Source: AM-1111 sp046302135 (GTDB lineage Bacteria; Bacteroidota; Bacteroidia; B-17B0; Aurantibacillaceae). Taken from it: a stretch of DNA of 57,133 bases. The position numbers and the translations under genes were made by a program. Positions 17,538 through 26,356 of this stretch are shown here, piece by piece (positions within the stretch are counted from its first letter, which is position 1; every line of letters begins with the position of its first letter). Where the stretch lies: assembly GCA_046302135.1 (NCBI GenBank), contig JBKCIQ010000055.1, forward strand, positions 1 through 57,133, in the 5' to 3' direction. The notes beneath the pieces were generated by a model, which was given only the letters and a program-made list of their open reading frames with translations, ran no database searches and was not told where the DNA came from.

Positions 17538-20500
17538 ATGAAAATGAGACTTCCCTTTTTGTTTTTGGTTCTAATGCCAATTGCACTTTTTTCCCAAACA
17601 AAAGATTATGCTTCGCTAATGGATGATCCCTCTGCTAACTTCACTGAAATACAGAAATCTTTCCAAACGAACTGGGCAAACAAAGACAGAAAATCTAAAG
17701 GAAAGGGGTTTAAAGCTTTCAAGCGCTGGGAATACTTTCATCAAAATAGGCTTTCTCAAAACGGGAAAATAAACAACAACAGCGTTGCAAATTTTCAGGA
17801 ATACAAATCTTTTTTCGGGTTGAATAAATTAAGTTCTCTTAACAGGATTGCCAATTCTAATGCTGTTGCAGGTACTTGGAATTACATAGGACCCGCAAAC
17901 GGTATTTCCACAAATGGTGGGGCGGGAAGAACAAACTTCATCAGATTTGACCCTAACAACTCCTCTATTATTTATACTGGTTCTCCTGCGGGTGGTCTTT
18001 GGAAAAGCACCAATGGTGGACAAAGCTGGAGTCCATTGGCAGATGAATTTGCATCAATTGGATGTTCTGATATTGTGATTGATCCCAACAACTCAAATAT
18101 TCTTTATCTGGCCACCGGAGACAGTGATGGTAAAGATACTTACAGTATTGGAGTATTAAAATCAATTGACGGTGGTCTGACCTGGTCAGCTACCGGATTA
18201 ATGTATAGTGTTAATCAAAGTTACACCATCGCAAAATTACTAATTGACCCAAACAATTCTCAAGTTGTCTATGCCGCCACCAGTAATGGTCTTATGAAAA
18301 CCACTGATGGCGGAGTAAATTGGGTCAGCATAAAAAGTAACGGATTTAAAGATATCGAATTCAAACCATTTAATTCAAATACAATTTACGCAACTAACGG
18401 TGCGTCTTTTTGGTATTCTAAAGATGCGGGCATAACGTGGAGCGCTACGCCAACCAATTTTGGTGTGAGCATTGGTCGTTCATGTATAGCTGTAACACCT
18501 GCTGACTCAAATTATATTTACATTCTCGGTAGTCTTGGGGCAAATGGAAATGCAGATGATTACGGGTTCGGTGGCATTGTGCGTTCAACTAACGGAGGTC
18601 AGAGTTTCTCGCTTAGGTCCTCAACGCCAAACGTTATGGGTTGGAGCACCAGCGGAAATGATCAGGGAGGTCAGGGCTGGTATGATTTGGCTTTAGCGTG
18701 TTCGCCAACAAATAAAGACGTGATATTTACAGGCGGGGTTAATATATGGAAGAGTACAAATGGAGGTTCTACAATGACAAATTGCAGCAATTGGTGGGGA
18801 AGCGGAACCGGATATGTTCACGCCGACCAACACAACATAGAGTTTTTTCCAGGCAGCGGTACGACAGTTTTTGTTGCTAACGACGGAGGTGTTTTTAAAT
18901 CTACCAACACCGGCAGTAGTTGGACTGATATCAGCAACGGATTAAAAATTGCGCAGCAATACAATCTTGGTGTTTCACAAACTAATTCATTACTAACGTT
19001 GACCGGATGGCAAGACAACGGATCGAATCTTCACAACGGAAGTTCAAGTGGTGAAGTATTGGGTGGAGACGGTTTTGAATGTATTATCTCACATGCTAAC
19101 GCAAATGAGATGTACGCAGAGCTTTACTACGGAGATATCAGTAAAAGCACAAACGGGGGCTCATCATTTTCAAATATTGTAAACAGCGGTGGTACCGGCG
19201 TGAATGAAGATGGTGCATGGAACACTCCTTACATACAACATCCAACCAACCCCGGAACTTTATTGGTAGGGAAATCGCAAGTGTACAGAACAACAAACGG
19301 CGGCTCTTCTTGGTCTCAGGTTGGAACATTAACTAACAATGGTAGCCTTTCAAAGATGGCATATGCTCCTTCCAATCCAAATTACATTTACGTTACAAAT
19401 GGTGCCGGATTATGGGTTTCAACTAATGGCAGCTCGTTTACCAACAAGACCAATCTTTTACCTGCGCTTAACATTACAGGATTTGCCATCGATCCAACCA
19501 ATCCGAATATCGTTTATTGTTCTTCTTCCGGGTACTCATCAGGCAACAAAGTATTTCTTACGACTGATGCAGGAAATACCTGGACTAATTATTCTGCGGG
19601 ACTACCAAACGTACCGTGCAATCATATCGTATTTCAAAATAACACCTATGATGCGCTTTACCTTGCAACGGACATTGGAGTGTTTTACAGAGACTCCACG
19701 ATGAATCAATGGATGGCTTACAGTAACGGTTTACCAAACACAATTGTAAGTGAATTAGAAATTCAAGTTTCCACAGGCAAACTTCGAGCATCAACTTACG
19801 GAAGAGGGTTATGGGAAACCGATCTTTTTATTGCTCCAACTTCTGCTCCGGTTGCTTCTTTCTATTCCAACATTTCAACCATATGCAAAAATCAATCTGT
19901 TGATTTTTACGATAGTTCTACCCAATTACCAAATAACTGGAGCTGGACATTTTCCGGAGGAAGTCCTGCAACTTCTTCTCTTCAGTTTCCAACTGTTACG
20001 TATAGTACAGCCGGAACTTATCTGGTTAAACTTGTTGCCGGTAATTCAATGGGCACTGATAGCATAATTTCTTCTGGATATATTACTGTTAATGATTTGC
20101 CGGTGGCTAACGCAGGCGCAGACGTCACAATTTGTAAAGGAGACACCATTCAGTTAAGCGCGAGTGGCGGAATAGTTTATACCTGGGCTTTTAATACGAG
20201 CATGAATAATTTGTTTGTTTCAAACCCTCTTACATATCCCACCTCAAACAAAAACTACATGGTTACCGTAAGAGATTCAAACGGATGTAAAGCCAATGAC
20301 TACATCAATGTAAATGTAATTCAACCATTTTCAAATCCTAATATATCTGCAAACGGAAATCAACTCAACGTTAGTCCTGCAAATTCTATACTTATTTATC
20401 AGTGGTTCTGGAATGGAAATCCGATCAATAACAGCGACACTTCTTCTATTGCAGTGGATTCAGCAGGTGTTTATACAGTTTTGGTATCAGATACTAGTGG

Positions 20501-20822
20501 CTGTTTCAGTATTACGTCTGCTCCATTTGTTTATGTTGGTATGGAAGAAACAATCAATTCTCTTAACGGATGGAGCATTTATCCCAATCCAACAAATGAA
20601 ACTGTTTTCATTAAACAACCAAAACAGCTATATGGCAAACACGAGATTAGAATTCTTAACACGGAAGGAAGGACTGTTTGCATTGAGACTGCAGATTTTA
20701 CAAATGAAAAATCATACACGTTGAAAGAAAACTTACCGGGTGGATCTTATTTCGTGTATATTACTGATTTCAATACAAAGGATATAAAAGCAAAAGGGAA
20801 ATTGATTGTGATCAAGAAATAA
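17538..20822 (+). CDS. Large Asp-box (sortilin/BNR-like) repeat protein with PKD and T9SS domains
   Basis: This is a 1094-residue secreted protein with a signal peptide (residues 1-20). Residues ~110-760 carry many Asp-box repeats typical of sortilin/Vps10 and sialidase-like propellers: STNGGQSWSP, SIDGGLTWSA, TTDGGVNWVS, SKDAGITWSA, STNGGQSFSL and more. A PKD domain follows (WSWTFSGGSPATSS, near 800), then a second Ig/PKD-like module (GADVTICKGDTIQLSASGG). The end is a T9SS type A sorting domain (WSIYPNPTNETVF). Its closest functional class is a surface propeller protein that could bind or degrade glycans. No catalytic residues can be assigned. The last 11 bases overlap the maf gene on the other strand. 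Confidence 0.85.
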   Translation: MKMRLPFLFLVLMPIALFSQTKDYASLMDDPSANFTEIQKSFQTNWANKDRKSKGKGFKAFKRWEYFHQNRLSQNGKINNNSVANFQEYKSFFGLNKLSSLNRIANSNAVAGTWNYIGPANGISTNGGAGRTNFIRFDPNNSSIIYTGSPAGGLWKSTNGGQSWSPLADEFASIGCSDIVIDPNNSNILYLATGDSDGKDTYSIGVLKSIDGGLTWSATGLMYSVNQSYTIAKLLIDPNNSQVVYAATSNGLMKTTDGGVNWVSIKSNGFKDIEFKPFNSNTIYATNGASFWYSKDAGITWSATPTNFGVSIGRSCIAVTPADSNYIYILGSLGANGNADDYGFGGIVRSTNGGQSFSLRSSTPNVMGWSTSGNDQGGQGWYDLALACSPTNKDVIFTGGVNIWKSTNGGSTMTNCSNWWGSGTGYVHADQHNIEFFPGSGTTVFVANDGGVFKSTNTGSSWTDISNGLKIAQQYNLGVSQTNSLLTLTGWQDNGSNLHNGSSSGEVLGGDGFECIISHANANEMYAELYYGDISKSTNGGSSFSNIVNSGGTGVNEDGAWNTPYIQHPTNPGTLLVGKSQVYRTTNGGSSWSQVGTLTNNGSLSKMAYAPSNPNYIYVTNGAGLWVSTNGSSFTNKTNLLPALNITGFAIDPTNPNIVYCSSSGYSSGNKVFLTTDAGNTWTNYSAGLPNVPCNHIVFQNNTYDALYLATDIGVFYRDSTMNQWMAYSNGLPNTIVSELEIQVSTGKLRASTYGRGLWETDLFIAPTSAPVASFYSNISTICKNQSVDFYDSSTQLPNNWSWTFSGGSPATSSLQFPTVTYSTAGTYLVKLVAGNSMGTDSIISSGYITVNDLPVANAGADVTICKGDTIQLSASGGIVYTWAFNTSMNNLFVSNPLTYPTSNKNYMVTVRDSNGCKANDYINVNVIQPFSNPNISANGNQLNVSPANSILIYQWFWNGNPINNSDTSSIAVDSAGVYTVLVSDTSGCFSITSAPFVYVGMEETINSLNGWSIYPNPTNETVFIKQPKQLYGKHEIRILNTEGRTVCIETADFTNEKSYTLKENLPGGSYFVYITDFNTKDIKAKGKLIVIKK

Positions 20823-21399
20823 TTTCCTTTAAAACTGAGTACACCTTGTGAACCGGTAGACCCATTACATTGAAATAGCTTCCTTCAATTCTTTCTACAC
20901 CAACTTGTCCTATCCAATCCTGTGCACCGTATGCGCCAGCCTTGTCGTATGGATTGTAGTTTTCAAGGTAATATTCAATTTCTTCTTTTTCAAGAACACG
21001 AAAATAAACATCGGTTGAATCAACAAACAATTTGGTGATTTTGGTTGTTCTGATGCAAACGCCTGTATATACTGTGTGTATTTCACCGCTTAAAGAAGAT
21101 AACATTTCAAACGCCTCTTTATAATTAGCAGGTTTGTTCAATACATTTTCCCGATGCCATACAATGGTGTCACTGGTGATTAAAAGTTCATTTTCTTTTA
21201 ATTCTCTTGGGAAAGCATTGGATTTTTTTTCGGATAAAAAAAGTGGAATTTCTTCCGATATTAAATTTTCAGTAAAGCTTTCATCAGAATTAATTGGGAA
21301 CACTTCAAATTTAACATCAAGCATATTCATCAGTTCCTTTCTCCGTGGTGAAGCAGAACCAAGAATAATTCGATATGGATAATCTTGAAGCATTTTCAC
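20812..21399 (-). CDS. maf: Maf-family nucleoside triphosphate pyrophosphatase
   Basis: Maf proteins hydrolyse dTTP, UTP and modified nucleotides to monophosphates. The 195-residue length is standard. The family motif is seen as ILGSASPRRKELM near residues 12-24; SDTIV carries the active-site Asp near 72; and the C-terminal block AGAYGAQDWIGQVGVERIEG is typical of the YhdE (dTTP/UTP) subgroup. The reading frame offers Met1 and Met3 as starts. Its 3' end overlaps the preceding T9SS gene by 11 bases. Confidence 0.93.
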   Translation of the reverse strand: MKMLQDYPYRIILGSASPRRKELMNMLDVKFEVFPINSDESFTENLISEEIPLFLSEKKSNAFPRELKENELLITSDTIVWHRENVLNKPANYKEAFEMLSSLSGEIHTVYTGVCIRTTKITKLFVDSTDVYFRVLEKEEIEYYLENYNPYDKAGAYGAQDWIGQVGVERIEGSYFNVMGLPVHKVYSVLKEIIS

Positions 21400-21548
21400 A
21401 AAAATAATGTTTAAGATTTTGATTGATTGAGTTGTTGGTTAATGTCTGGAAAAAACCTTCTCAACATTTCAGTGTTAATAATGGAAATTTTAGGTGCACT
21501 GTTGGTTAATTTACTGAAGGTAACTTTAAACTTTGCAAAATAACTATT

Positions 21549-22502
21549 TTGAGTAGAGTTAATACATATTATGTTTTTATTTTCTTATTGAATTTTATTT
21601 TTTGCATGGCTCAGCCAAGCGAAAGGAAAAACACCCCCGAAGATTACATTGCTAAATTTAAGGAGGAAGCCATAGCTCAAATGCAAACTCACAAAATTCC
21701 TGCAAGCATTACCCTTGCACAGGGCATGTTGGAGTCAGGAAATGGTAACAGTGCCCTTGCCGTATATGCAAATAATCATTTTGGAATCAAATGTCATAAT
21801 GATTGGGATGGGGAAACTTACTACGCAGATGATGATGCCAAAGATGAGTGCTTTAGAAAATATCAGTCTGTTCTTGACTCATATAATGATCATAGTATTT
21901 TTTTGACTAAAAAAGGTCGTTATTCATTTCTTTTCGAACTAAAAAGGGACGATTACAAAGGATGGGCCTACGGCCTAAAAAAGGCTGGGTATGCTACGCA
22001 CAAATCTTACGCAGAAATGTTAATAGAGTTGATTGAAAAACACAAACTATATGAGTTGGATAAACTGACAGATATCCCAGTGATAGTAAGCGATAACGTT
22101 AGAGTTACAGGGTTAAAAATGGAGCTCAGAACGGTTGTGAGATTTAACAGAAGCAGATTCATAATTGCAAAAAAAGGAGATAGCTTCATGAAAATTGCAC
22201 AAGACTTTAATGTTGAGGTGGAGGACTTACTTAAATACAACGATTTCGACTCTAAGAGTAAAATTAAGCCAGGGGAGAAAATTTATATTGTAAAAAAAAG
22301 GCGTAAAGGAATTGAGCCTGTTCATGTTGTTCAAAGAGGGGAAACTATGCACAGTATCTCACAATTGCACGGAATTAGGCTCTATTGGCTTTATAAAAGA
22401 AACAAAATTAAACAAGGTGTCGAGCCAACGCCGGGACAAGTGTTAATTCTGAAAAGAGGAGGCAAGCGCTCTATCATTGAACAAGGCGTCCCGGCTAATT
22501 AG
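21549..22502 (+). CDS. Exported glucosaminidase with two LysM domains
   Basis: This is a peptidoglycan hydrolase. The best start is a TTG at 21549, because it gives a signal peptide (YYVFIFLLNFIFCMAQ); the next Met (in CMAQ) would remove it. Residues ~30-175 form the glucosaminidase/FlgJ-like domain: ITLAQGMLESGNGNS contains the catalytic Glu, followed by NHFGIKCH and the late Tyr region KKAGYATHKSYAEMLI. Two LysM peptidoglycan-binding modules follow: FIIAKKGDSFMKIAQDFNV (near 210) and VHVVQRGETMHSISQLHGI (near 260). It is followed after 13 bases by a lipid kinase gene, so the pair probably forms an operon. Confidence 0.9.
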   Translation: MSRVNTYYVFIFLLNFIFCMAQPSERKNTPEDYIAKFKEEAIAQMQTHKIPASITLAQGMLESGNGNSALAVYANNHFGIKCHNDWDGETYYADDDAKDECFRKYQSVLDSYNDHSIFLTKKGRYSFLFELKRDDYKGWAYGLKKAGYATHKSYAEMLIELIEKHKLYELDKLTDIPVIVSDNVRVTGLKMELRTVVRFNRSRFIIAKKGDSFMKIAQDFNVEVEDLLKYNDFDSKSKIKPGEKIYIVKKRRKGIEPVHVVQRGETMHSISQLHGIRLYWLYKRNKIKQGVEPTPGQVLILKRGGKRSIIEQGVPAN

Positions 22503-22515
22503 ACAACATAAAAAC

Positions 22516-23382
22516 ATGTCAATGAGTTACGCTGTAGTTTACAATCCAAGATCCGGAAAAAAAAAGAAATTAGACTTAAAAAGTTTTTTTAAAGAAAAAT
22601 TTATTGGGTCAGATTTTGAGTTGTTTATTTGGGATCAATATCAAAGCTTTGAGGAAATAGAAAAAAAAATACAGGAAAAAAACTTTAATGTAATTGTTGC
22701 AGCGGGGGGTGATGGGACTGTGAACAAAGTTGCATCATTTGCAATGGAAAACGATCACACACTAGGTATCGTTCCGCTTGGGTCGGGAAATGGTCTTGCA
22801 AGAAGTCTTAAAATTGAGTTAGATATTGATACTGCCGTAGAAAAAATAAAGAAAGGTAAAGTCGATTTAATTGATTCGGGAAAAATAAATGAACAGATTT
22901 TTTTTTGTACGGCAGGTGTTGGTTTTGATGCGCACATCAGCAAGTTGTTTGCTTCAACCAAAAAAAGAGGATTCTGGACATACTTTAAAATTACAGCAAA
23001 AGAATTGCTAAGCTACCAAACAAATACCTATGAAGTTAAAACTGATGAGAGCACAAAACATACAGATGCATTTTTGATTACAGCCTGTAATGCAGGACAG
23101 TGGGGAAACGATATTTACATAGCTCCTGAGGCAAGCATGAAAGATGGAGTTTTAAATCTAGTTGTGGTTAAAAAGTTCCCCTGGTACACAGTACCTTTTT
23201 TAGCTTACAAACTTTTAACAGGAAAGATCCAAGAGTCAAAATACGTTTGCACATTATCTTCAAAAAGTATTACTATTAAATCAAATAATTTCTTCCCGTC
23301 TCATTACGATGGGGAGCCAGGCAGATTAAATAATGAAGTCAATTTCAGAATTGGTGAAAAGAAACTAAAGGTGATTTGCTGA
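22516..23382 (+). CDS. Diacylglycerol/lipid kinase family protein
   Basis: This protein transfers phosphate from ATP to a lipid such as diacylglycerol or a sphingoid base. The start is the ATG at 22516; an upstream in-frame ATG at 22477 would overlap the previous gene. The DAGK catalytic domain shows YNPRSGKKKK at residues 6-15, the nucleotide-binding AAGGDGTVNKVA near 70, and VPLGSGNGLARSL near 95. The C-terminal YegS-like half includes YIAPEASMKDGVLNLVVV. The 288-residue length fits the YegS/BmrU group. Confidence 0.9.
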   Translation: MSMSYAVVYNPRSGKKKKLDLKSFFKEKFIGSDFELFIWDQYQSFEEIEKKIQEKNFNVIVAAGGDGTVNKVASFAMENDHTLGIVPLGSGNGLARSLKIELDIDTAVEKIKKGKVDLIDSGKINEQIFFCTAGVGFDAHISKLFASTKKRGFWTYFKITAKELLSYQTNTYEVKTDESTKHTDAFLITACNAGQWGNDIYIAPEASMKDGVLNLVVVKKFPWYTVPFLAYKLLTGKIQESKYVCTLSSKSITIKSNNFFPSHYDGEPGRLNNEVNFRIGEKKLKVIC

Positions 23383-23401
23383 TTAGCGAATTCTGTTGAG
23401 A

Positions 23402-24469
23402 CTATTTACCCTTTATTGGGGATTTAAGTTTTCCACTTTTTAAATCGTTCACAAATTGATCCCACTTCATATTCAAATAATAATTTTCGCCAAAATATTT
23501 TAAAATAGGATCAATACTTTTAGGGTGTAAATAAAAGGGAACGGACTCCAATGCATTTCCCTTTTCATCAATAAAAACTGTGCTCGGTAAAACAAAATTA
23601 TTTCTAGTTAGTACAGGTAGTAAAGTATGGAATGGGAAAGAAGGGTCGCCTGAAGCGTAATATTTTTTTCCTTGATAACTGAGTGAATCGGGAGTCTCTG
23701 CATTGATTTCAACCAAATAAAAATTTTTATTCATAAAATCCGAAATAAGTGGATCGGAGAAAGTTGTCTTATTCATTACCTTACAACCTGTACACCATTG
23801 CGTAGTTACAATGGCAAGAATTTTTTTAGGATTTTTTTTCTGAATTTCTAACGCCTCATTCCAACTATACCACTTAACCGATTCGGGTTTGTTTCTTTTT
23901 AAGGAATCATAAAAGGTAAGTGAAAATTTCTCGTTGAAATCCTCGTACGCAGTTGTACGAAAAATATTTTCAACTGTGTATATTAATAATGGTTCAATCT
24001 TTTTAACGTCTAAGTAACCTTGAGTGAGTAAATTAAATTGAAAATTATTGTTTACAAAAATGGTACTTGGATAGGAAAGAGAGTTTCCTAGAAATTTTTT
24101 TGCAAGTTGGTGAGGGGATTTTGGTGCAGAACTTTCGTTGTAATACTTTTCACCATTATAGAAAATTGTATCCTTTGTTTCTGCATTGAATTTAACTGGA
24201 TAAAAATAATTGTTAATGTAACTTGCAAGACCGGGATCAGAATATGTGGTACGTATCATGTGCTTACACCATCCGCACCAATCTGTGTATATATCAACTA
24301 GAAAAGGTTTAGGTTGTCTTTTGTTTAATTCCTGTGCTTCTTTAAAATCCAGCCATTTTACAAGGCCATCAATGTTTTGTGGAGTATTAATTATGTTCTG
24401 AGCGCGACAAATAATAGAAAAGAATGTGAGAAAAATAAACAACCTTATTTTTATTTTTACTTTGTTCAT
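23402..24469 (-). CDS. Exported protein with two thioredoxin domains
   Basis: The 355-residue protein has a signal peptide (residues 1-23) and two thioredoxin-like domains in tandem. The first active site is DWCGWCKHM at residues 63-71, and the second QWCTGCKVM near 225. Both are followed by similar PSTIFV/PSTVFI strands, so this is an internal duplication. It is probably a periplasmic disulfide-handling or cytochrome-maturation-like protein. Whether it reduces, oxidises or isomerises cannot be read from the sequence. A TAAATTTG promoter element lies 13 bases upstream of the start. Confidence 0.85.
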   Translation of the reverse strand: MNKVKIKIRLFIFLTFFSIICRAQNIINTPQNIDGLVKWLDFKEAQELNKRQPKPFLVDIYTDWCGWCKHMIRTTYSDPGLASYINNYFYPVKFNAETKDTIFYNGEKYYNESSAPKSPHQLAKKFLGNSLSYPSTIFVNNNFQFNLLTQGYLDVKKIEPLLIYTVENIFRTTAYEDFNEKFSLTFYDSLKRNKPESVKWYSWNEALEIQKKNPKKILAIVTTQWCTGCKVMNKTTFSDPLISDFMNKNFYLVEINAETPDSLSYQGKKYYASGDPSFPFHTLLPVLTRNNFVLPSTVFIDEKGNALESVPFYLHPKSIDPILKYFGENYYLNMKWDQFVNDLKSGKLKSPIKGK

Positions 24470-24481
24470 TTTCTAATAAGG

Positions 24482-24489
24482 CAAATTTA
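24482..24489 (-). promoter_or_regulatory. -7 element for the double-thioredoxin gene
   Basis: The minus strand reads TAAATTTG (consensus TAnnTTTG), 13 bases before the ATG, predicting a leader shorter than ten bases. Confidence 0.4.
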
Positions 24490-24518
24490 GCAAACTGATT
24501 AATATTCCTTTAAACTAA

Positions 24519-24540
24519 AAGTCCCCAAATTTGGGGACTT
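24519..24540 (-). terminator. Perfect palindrome ending the CpxP-like gene
   Basis: Two 11-base arms, AAGTCCCCAAA and TTTGGGGACTT, are perfect reverse complements. On the minus strand the hairpin is followed by TTTTAGTTT, so it suits the gene that ends at 24548. It sits between two co-directional genes. Confidence 0.65.
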
Positions 24541-24547
24541 AAAAAAA

Positions 24548-24958
24548 TCATTTCGAGCAGTCAATCGGCTTTGAAAGCATCTCTTCTCGTTTTCTCCTTT
24601 TTTCTTCTTTATTTTTTAGTTTTTCTTCCTGAAGTTTTGTTTGTTGCTCAGGTGTTAAAACAGCCATCATTTTTGATTCAACCGCTTTTCTGTTTTGGTA
24701 CTTTGCCTGAGCAAGACATTTTTTATTCCCTTTGTATTTTTGTCTATTCGATTTCATGTTGTTTTTGCCTTCTATAAGAACACTCCGTACTTTGTCTTGC
24801 TGATCTGTAGTTAGAGAAAGTTTTGTAGTCATTTCTTGGAGCATTTTTTCCTGATTACCTCCTGCAATGTTGTTTCTTTTTCCTTTTACGCCTTTCTGAG
24901 CGTTAATTACTGAAAAGCAGCCTGCGATCAGTAAAATAACATAAATAGTTTTTTTCAT
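24548..24958 (-). CDS. Small CpxP/Spy-like (DUF4890-type) periplasmic protein
   Basis: The 136-residue protein has a signal peptide (MKKTIYVILLIAGCFSVINAQ). The mature part is a highly charged helical protein with two LTxEQQ-type repeats: LSLTTDQQDKVRSVL near residue 48 and AVLTPEQQTKLQEEKL near 98. This is the signature of Spy/CpxP-like envelope stress chaperones, known in Bacteroidota as DUF4890. It ends in a Lys/Glu-rich tail. The gene is separated from the double-thioredoxin gene by a palindromic terminator. Confidence 0.75.
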   Translation of the reverse strand: MKKTIYVILLIAGCFSVINAQKGVKGKRNNIAGGNQEKMLQEMTTKLSLTTDQQDKVRSVLIEGKNNMKSNRQKYKGNKKCLAQAKYQNRKAVESKMMAVLTPEQQTKLQEEKLKNKEEKRRKREEMLSKPIDCSK

Positions 24959-25031
24959 ATTTTTAAATTTTCATTTAGAGACCAAAATGTAGGTCTGGTT
25001 TAAAAGAAACTTGTAAAAAAAAGTTAAGATT

Positions 25032-26042
25032 TTAATTTAAATCCTGAATATCTAGCATACCTACGGGCTTATCCTGATTGGTAACCAAAATATTATCTAT
25101 GTTGTGTTTTTTGAATAGAGCCGCAGCCTCATTCAACAGCGCTTCTCCTTCAACAGAAACGGGTGTTCTGTAAGTTAATTCTGAAAGCTTCTTAGAAAGC
25201 ACATCTCTTCCGGACGAGGTAAGCAACCTTCTTAAATCACCATCGGTAAATACACCGGCAACAGACCCGTCTTTATTTACTACCGTAATACAACCAAACC
25301 CAAACTCTGTCATTTTTATCATTGCATCAGAGATAATAGTATCGGATGAAACAGTAGGATTTACACCATTCATTGCTTCTTTTACCCTAACCATCATTAG
25401 CCTTGTGTGCTCAATGAATTGTTCTGTACCTAACTGGGTAAAATTGTTGTCTGTTAGGGTTTTTAAAATTTTCCATGGAGCTGTAATCGTGTGAACTCCA
25501 CAAGTTATTGCATCTCTGAAATGCTGATTGGTTCTTACAGAGGAAAACATGATTTTCGTGTCGTAACCATATAGATCAACAGCCTCAACACAGTCACTTA
25601 CTAATGCAAGAGCATCGTGCCCTTGATCTTGTAGGCGACCAACCAAAGGGCATACATAGGTAGCCCCGGCATGCATTGCCATGTACGCTTGTTGCAGGGT
25701 ATAAACCAAATGTACATTAACCAAAAGCCCTTCTTTTCTTAACATACTGCAGGCCTTAACACCCTCAAGTGAAACAGGAATTTTAAAAACTGTTTTTTGT
25801 GGGTCTAAACCCAAATTCAATTGTCGGTGAGCTTCTCGCAAGACGTCTTCTGCGGTCTTGCCAAGCGCCTCAATCTGTAAAACCGGAACAATTTTGGACA
25901 ATTTGACAATTAAGGAGTCGATATCACTTACCCCCTCTCTATGCATAAAGGTTGGAGTTGTTGTAAGACCATTAAGAAAAGGCAACTGATGAAAGCTTGC
26001 TTCTATTTCCTTAATTTCAGCGGAGTCCAAATATAATTCCAT
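25032..26042 (-). CDS. Transaldolase/fructose-6-phosphate-aldolase-like domain fused to CBS pair
   Basis: Residues 1-~215 are a TIM-barrel of the FSA/transaldolase family. The N-terminus MELYLD matches fructose-6-phosphate aldolase; the Schiff-base Lys is K87 in VFKIPVS; VGRLQDQG and MFSSVRT match later conserved blocks. The family's TTNP segment instead reads TTTP (residues 27-30), so the active-site Asn is Thr. Residues ~220-336 form a CBS pair with DAMIKMTEFGFGCITVV and VFTDGDLRRLL, closest in style to the CBS domains of arabinose-5-phosphate isomerase (KdsD). The barrel probably works on a sugar phosphate, with the CBS pair sensing a nucleotide. The exact reaction is uncertain. Confidence 0.85.
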   Translation of the reverse strand: MELYLDSAEIKEIEASFHQLPFLNGLTTTPTFMHREGVSDIDSLIVKLSKIVPVLQIEALGKTAEDVLREAHRQLNLGLDPQKTVFKIPVSLEGVKACSMLRKEGLLVNVHLVYTLQQAYMAMHAGATYVCPLVGRLQDQGHDALALVSDCVEAVDLYGYDTKIMFSSVRTNQHFRDAITCGVHTITAPWKILKTLTDNNFTQLGTEQFIEHTRLMMVRVKEAMNGVNPTVSSDTIISDAMIKMTEFGFGCITVVNKDGSVAGVFTDGDLRRLLTSSGRDVLSKKLSELTYRTPVSVEGEALLNEAAALFKKHNIDNILVTNQDKPVGMLDIQDLN

Positions 26043-26111
26043 AATATTTTTGGGTTATGAGTTTAGGTAAGGTAGTGAAGGTATGATAGAGCGATTAATA
26101 GAATCTTAAAA

Positions 26112-26315
26112 TCAGATTAATCTTCCCTCTGCCTGAGCTTTTTTTGTATCCTTGGCTTGTTTATATAGCCAATAGAAAAAAGCTACACTAACTATAATCC
26201 AAACCGTAAAGTTTACGTAAAAACCGAGTGGAGGGAGAAATTTGAACATGCCCTGAAAAGCTTTTCCTAAAAACAACCAAACATCGGTCCAAGTGAGCAA
26301 TAAATAATTAATCAT
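26112..26315 (-). CDS. Small membrane protein (DUF6341-like)
   Basis: The 67-residue protein has a hydrophobic N-terminal segment and a clear transmembrane helix (FYVNFTVWIIVSVAFFYWLYK, residues ~32-52), ending in a charged KQAKDTKKAQAEGRLI tail. Its size and its position beside a DUF6427 gene match a conserved Bacteroidota pair, which supports a real gene. The name DUF6341 is from memory of that neighbourhood. Function unknown. Confidence 0.6.
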   Translation of the reverse strand: MINYLLLTWTDVWLFLGKAFQGMFKFLPPLGFYVNFTVWIIVSVAFFYWLYKQAKDTKKAQAEGRLI

Positions 26316-26356
26316 AAACTTATTAGTAATTTTACTGCGAATTTAATAATATTTTT

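Noticed and set aside
17829..19794. Several 60-70 codon minus-strand frames
   Set aside because: All are shadows of the Asp-box repeat gene.
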